From positions 1-7,291 of the forward strand of contig JAEEGU010000175.1 in the NCBI GenBank assembly GCA_016280485.1: DNA of 7,291 bases. The letters run 5' to 3'. The DNA comes from Bacillota bacterium. Lineage in GTDB: Bacteria > Bacillota > Clostridia > Peptostreptococcales > Anaerovoracaceae. Positions 6,228 to 7,291 of the stretch are shown here, in pieces. The notes below the pieces were generated by a model. It was not told where the DNA came from and made no database searches. It was given only the letters and a program-made list of their open reading frames with translations. A program made the translations under genes and the position numbers. Position 1 is the first letter of the stretch; each line of letters opens with the position of its first letter.

Positions 6228-7291
6228 CCCAAAATTTTCGCAAGAACTTCTTTCATTTTATTCACATCGATAGGCTTAGGAATGTGCTCGTTCATGCCCG
6301 CCTCAAAGGCCAGCGTCCTGTCCTCTTCAAAAGCGTTCGCTGTCATGGCAACAATCGGAATACCGGAAAGTGCCTTGTCTTCAAGAGCACGGATTCTTCT
6401 CGTAGCCTCATATCCGTTCATAACCGGCATCTGAATATCCATGAGAATCAAATCGTAGTCTCCCGGCTTTGATGCGATAACCTTTTCCACTGCGACAGCG
6501 CCGTTTTCCGCATTGTCCAGAATAAAGCCCGCTTCCTCCAAGATTTCAACCGCGATTTCACGATTCATTTCGTTATCCTCTACAAAGAGGATGTGCTTGC
6601 CCCGGAAGTCATAGTCAGTCGCCGCGCTCTCCTGCCGCGCTTCTTCGGTGAGCTTGAGCGTGAGCCGTACGGTAACCTCCGTGCCGGAGCCTTCTTCGCT
6701 CTCAATCGAAATACTTCCGCCAAAGAGATCAACTATGCCCTTGGTGATGGCCATGCCAAGGCCCGTGCCCTGTATGCCCGAAACCGTGGAGGATCTGACG
6801 CGTGTGAACGGTTCGAAGATCTTTTTAAGAAACTCTTCGCTCATTCCCATGCCGTTGTCGCTGACTCGGATCTCATAATCTGCGAAGCCCGGCTTTGCGC
6901 TCGATAGCTCTTCTTTTGCAAAAAAGCTGATGCTTCCACCGTCAGGCGTGTATTTAACCGCATTTGAAAGAATGTTCAGCAGTATTCTGTTTAGACGCAT
7001 GCGGTCAACCATGACGGTTCGGTCGCTTACGCCGTCGATATTCTGAACAAACTTTAGCTTCTTTTTCTTTGCGTCGAAGTTTATCAAATCTGCGGCCGAA
7101 CGCAAAATATCGCGAACCGAATCCGGCTCCTCGGAAAGCTCCACATGCCCTGATTCGATGCGGCTCATGTCTAATATATTGTTTATTAGCGATAGAAGAT
7201 ATGACGATGACTGGTCGATTTTGCCTAGGTAGTACTCGACTAAATCCGGCTCCTCCGCATGCTTTTCCGCAAGCTGCGAGTAGCCCATAAT
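6224..7291 (-). CDS. Hybrid sensor histidine kinase/response regulator, C-terminal part (5' end outside window)
   Basis: This is a two-component hybrid kinase: an ATP-dependent histidine kinase fused to a receiver. The frame runs off the right edge (IMGYSQLAEKH is the end of the dimerisation helix 1), so the phosphorylated His and any sensor domains are not visible. Counting from the Met at 7288, the kinase ATPase domain shows the N box NILSNAVKY (105-113), G1 DNGMG (134-138), F box IFEPF (157-161) and G2 GTGLG (174-178). A receiver domain follows at about 231-354, with acidic pocket ED (237-238), phosphoacceptor Asp284 in LMDIQMP, Thr315 in AMTA and Lys338 in PKP; all key residues are present. 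The receiver ends the protein, with no output domain or Hpt, so phosphate would go to a separate partner or act inside the kinase. It is the first visible gene of the - strand string and lies 38 nt before the GGDEF gene. Confidence 0.94.
   Translation of the reverse strand: MMGYSQLAEKHAEEPDLVEYYLGKIDQSSSYLLSLINNILDMSRIESGHVELSEEPDSVRDILRSAADLINFDAKKKKLKFVQNIDGVSDRTVMVDRMRLNRILLNILSNAVKYTPDGGSISFFAKEELSSAKPGFADYEIRVSDNGMGMSEEFLKKIFEPFTRVRSSTVSGIQGTGLGMAITKGIVDLFGGSISIESEEGSGTEVTVRLTLKLTEEARQESAATDYDFRGKHILFVEDNEMNREIAVEILEEAGFILDNAENGAVAVEKVIASKPGDYDLILMDIQMPVMNGYEATRRIRALEDKALSGIPIVAMTANAFEEDRTLAFEAGMNEHIPKPIDVNKMKEVLAKILG

Overview
The window looks like a piece of a chromosome from an anaerobic, gut-type Clostridia (Bacillota). 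This is inferred from strong AGGAGG-type ribosome binding sites, the phosphohexomutase subfamily, the L-cysteine desulfidase and small multidrug-export families, and roughly 50% GC content. The sequence does not fix the species. No rRNA, tRNA, CRISPR array or insertion sequence was found.

Layout. On the + strand, positions 1-884 hold the 3' part of a phosphoglucomutase/phosphomannomutase. Everything after about 1096 is on the - strand. The convergent junction (885-1095) carries three palindromes: a long central hairpin with T-runs on both sides (likely a bidirectional terminator), flanked by two smaller hairpins that resemble each other in inverted orientation. Next comes a gene for a [4Fe-4S] L-cysteine desulfidase (CyuA/YhaM family, 1096-2384), broken by a single-base frameshift near 1776. 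It has its own excellent promoter (TTGACA, 17 bp, TAAAAT) with overlapping dyads that look like operators.

From 2490 to the right edge runs a tightly packed - strand gene string. In transcription order it encodes a hybrid histidine kinase/receiver (5' end outside the window), a multi-pass membrane GGDEF protein, a Fic-domain protein, a metallo-beta-lactamase-fold hydrolase, and a small integral membrane protein (COG2426, 'small multidrug export' family). Gaps are 38, 18 and about 31 nt, then a 1-nt TGATG overlap, so one operon is likely.

The most notable point is that two neighbouring signalling enzymes have lost their signature catalytic residues while keeping the rest of the fold. The GGDEF protein reads SGNCF where GG(D/E)EF is expected. 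The Fic protein reads QPFADGNGRLAR where HPFx(D/E)GNGRxxR is expected, so its catalytic histidine is a glutamine. The kinase upstream and the metallo-hydrolase downstream keep all visible key residues. The region may be a signalling cassette built around a sensor kinase plus two ligand-binding pseudoenzymes. That functional reading is inference; the residue changes are read directly from the sequence.
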